DNA of 64,000 nucleotides from Pseudomonadota bacterium (lineage in GTDB: Bacteria > Pseudomonadota > Alphaproteobacteria > Sphingomonadales > Sphingomonadaceae). Both the position numbers and the translations under genes were made by a program. Below are positions 63,952 to 64,000 of this stretch, in pieces. Below the pieces are notes generated by a model that had not been told where the DNA came from, searched no databases, and saw only the letters and a list, made by a program, of their open reading frames with translations. Position 1 is the stretch's first letter. Each line of letters begins with the position of its first letter. Location: positions 61,141-125,140 of the forward strand of contig JAKPHK010000001.1 of assembly GCA_029550345.1 (NCBI GenBank), given 5' to 3'.

Positions 63952-64000
63952 ATGCCTCTCACGGAGATTCAGGCCCGAAATTCCAAGCCACGCGAGCGCG
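63952..64000 (+). CDS. Start of a tyrosine integrase gene, cut by the window end
   Basis: Only 16 codons are visible: MPLTEIQARNSKPRER. That opening (MPLT-x-A-x-R-x-AKPR in many P4-type integrases with an N-terminal arm-binding domain) is characteristic, and the gene lies 178 bases after a tRNA, the usual place for such integrases. The ribosome binding site AAAGGAG is 11 bases upstream. The catalytic domain is not in the window; identity rests on the N-terminus and position. Confidence 0.7.
   Translation, partial: MPLTEIQARNSKPRER

Noticed and set aside
63716..63952. 78-codon minus-strand frame over tRNA-Met and the integrase leader
   Set aside because: It runs through the tRNA; the GGTRTPDTRI text is the common artefact of translating tRNA genes.
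1..64000. CRISPR array, rRNA operon, biosynthetic cluster or intact prophage
   Set aside because: No regularly spaced repeats, no rRNA sequence, no clustered specialised biosynthesis genes and no phage structural genes were seen; only the start of an integrase at the right edge.

Overview
The window is a GC-rich, densely packed chromosomal segment of an alphaproteobacterium, almost certainly of the Sphingomonadales (Novosphingobium, Erythrobacter and relatives). The grounds are the alphaproteobacterial AddAB pair instead of RecBCD, an AmgK-MurU peptidoglycan-recycling pair, the dapF-mtaB-ftsY-yciB operon, and a bamA-ompH-fabZ run without lpxD or lpxA. That last point fits a lineage whose outer leaflet carries glycosphingolipids instead of lipid A. 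It is almost entirely housekeeping DNA; the accessory parts are a small toxin-antitoxin pair near 51 kb, a repeat-bearing AT-richer patch near 59.5-60.4 kb, and the right-hand edge.

Layout. 0-8.5 kb: end of amgK, murU, addB, addA (overlapping operon), then trxA. 8.5-11.1 kb, minus strand: argJ, a glutathione transferase and an inositol-monophosphatase-family enzyme. 11.2-14.3 kb: a secreted TonB-C-like protein, a lipoprotein, rlmB, tRNA-Tyr and a phosphatase-like lipoprotein. 14.4-17 kb: a KAS III enzyme coupled to psd and pssA (phosphatidylethanolamine synthesis). 17.6-29.9 kb: rpsB-tsf, a terminator, a secreted esterase, then pyrH-frr-uppS-cdsA-dxr-rseP-bamA-ompH-fabZ and rpmE. 30-36.2 kb: a PilZ protein, a prolyl-4-hydroxylase-like enzyme, tRNA-His and the cytochrome c maturation operon ccmCDEFGHI, including a 50-residue ccmD. 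36.3-46.5 kb: kup, an aminotransferase, sodB, the dapF-mtaB-ftsY-yciB operon, a GGDEF-EAL protein and an isopenicillin-N-synthase-like oxygenase. 46.5-51 kb: an EVE-domain protein, a ThDP enzyme, a small membrane protein, an LplT-like MFS carrier and pgsA. 51-51.7 kb: Phd/VapC-type toxin-antitoxin. 51.7-59.5 kb: oxyR, rnd, aspS, a secreted TPR-like protein, acpP-fabF-mltG. 59.5-63.7 kb: repeat element, orphan gene, alkyl sulfatase, peroxiredoxin, 2H-family ligase-like protein and elongator tRNA-Met.

The last 50 bases begin a gene whose first residues match the start of P4-type tyrosine integrases. It lies directly downstream of tRNA-Met, so the window appears to stop at the left end of a tRNA-integrated genomic island. 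If an undescribed system exists here, it most likely lies beyond the right edge. Inside the window the most informative non-coding structures are the repeats around the integrase start, the twin palindromes in the toxin-antitoxin promoter, and the nested inverted repeat near 59.7 kb.

Many genes overlap by 1-4 bases and use GTG or TTG starts, so translational coupling is common. Start codons were moved from the longest possible reading frame where a ribosome binding site, a stop-start overlap or the family's usual N-terminus argued for it. Everything is read from sequence alone; no database search was run.
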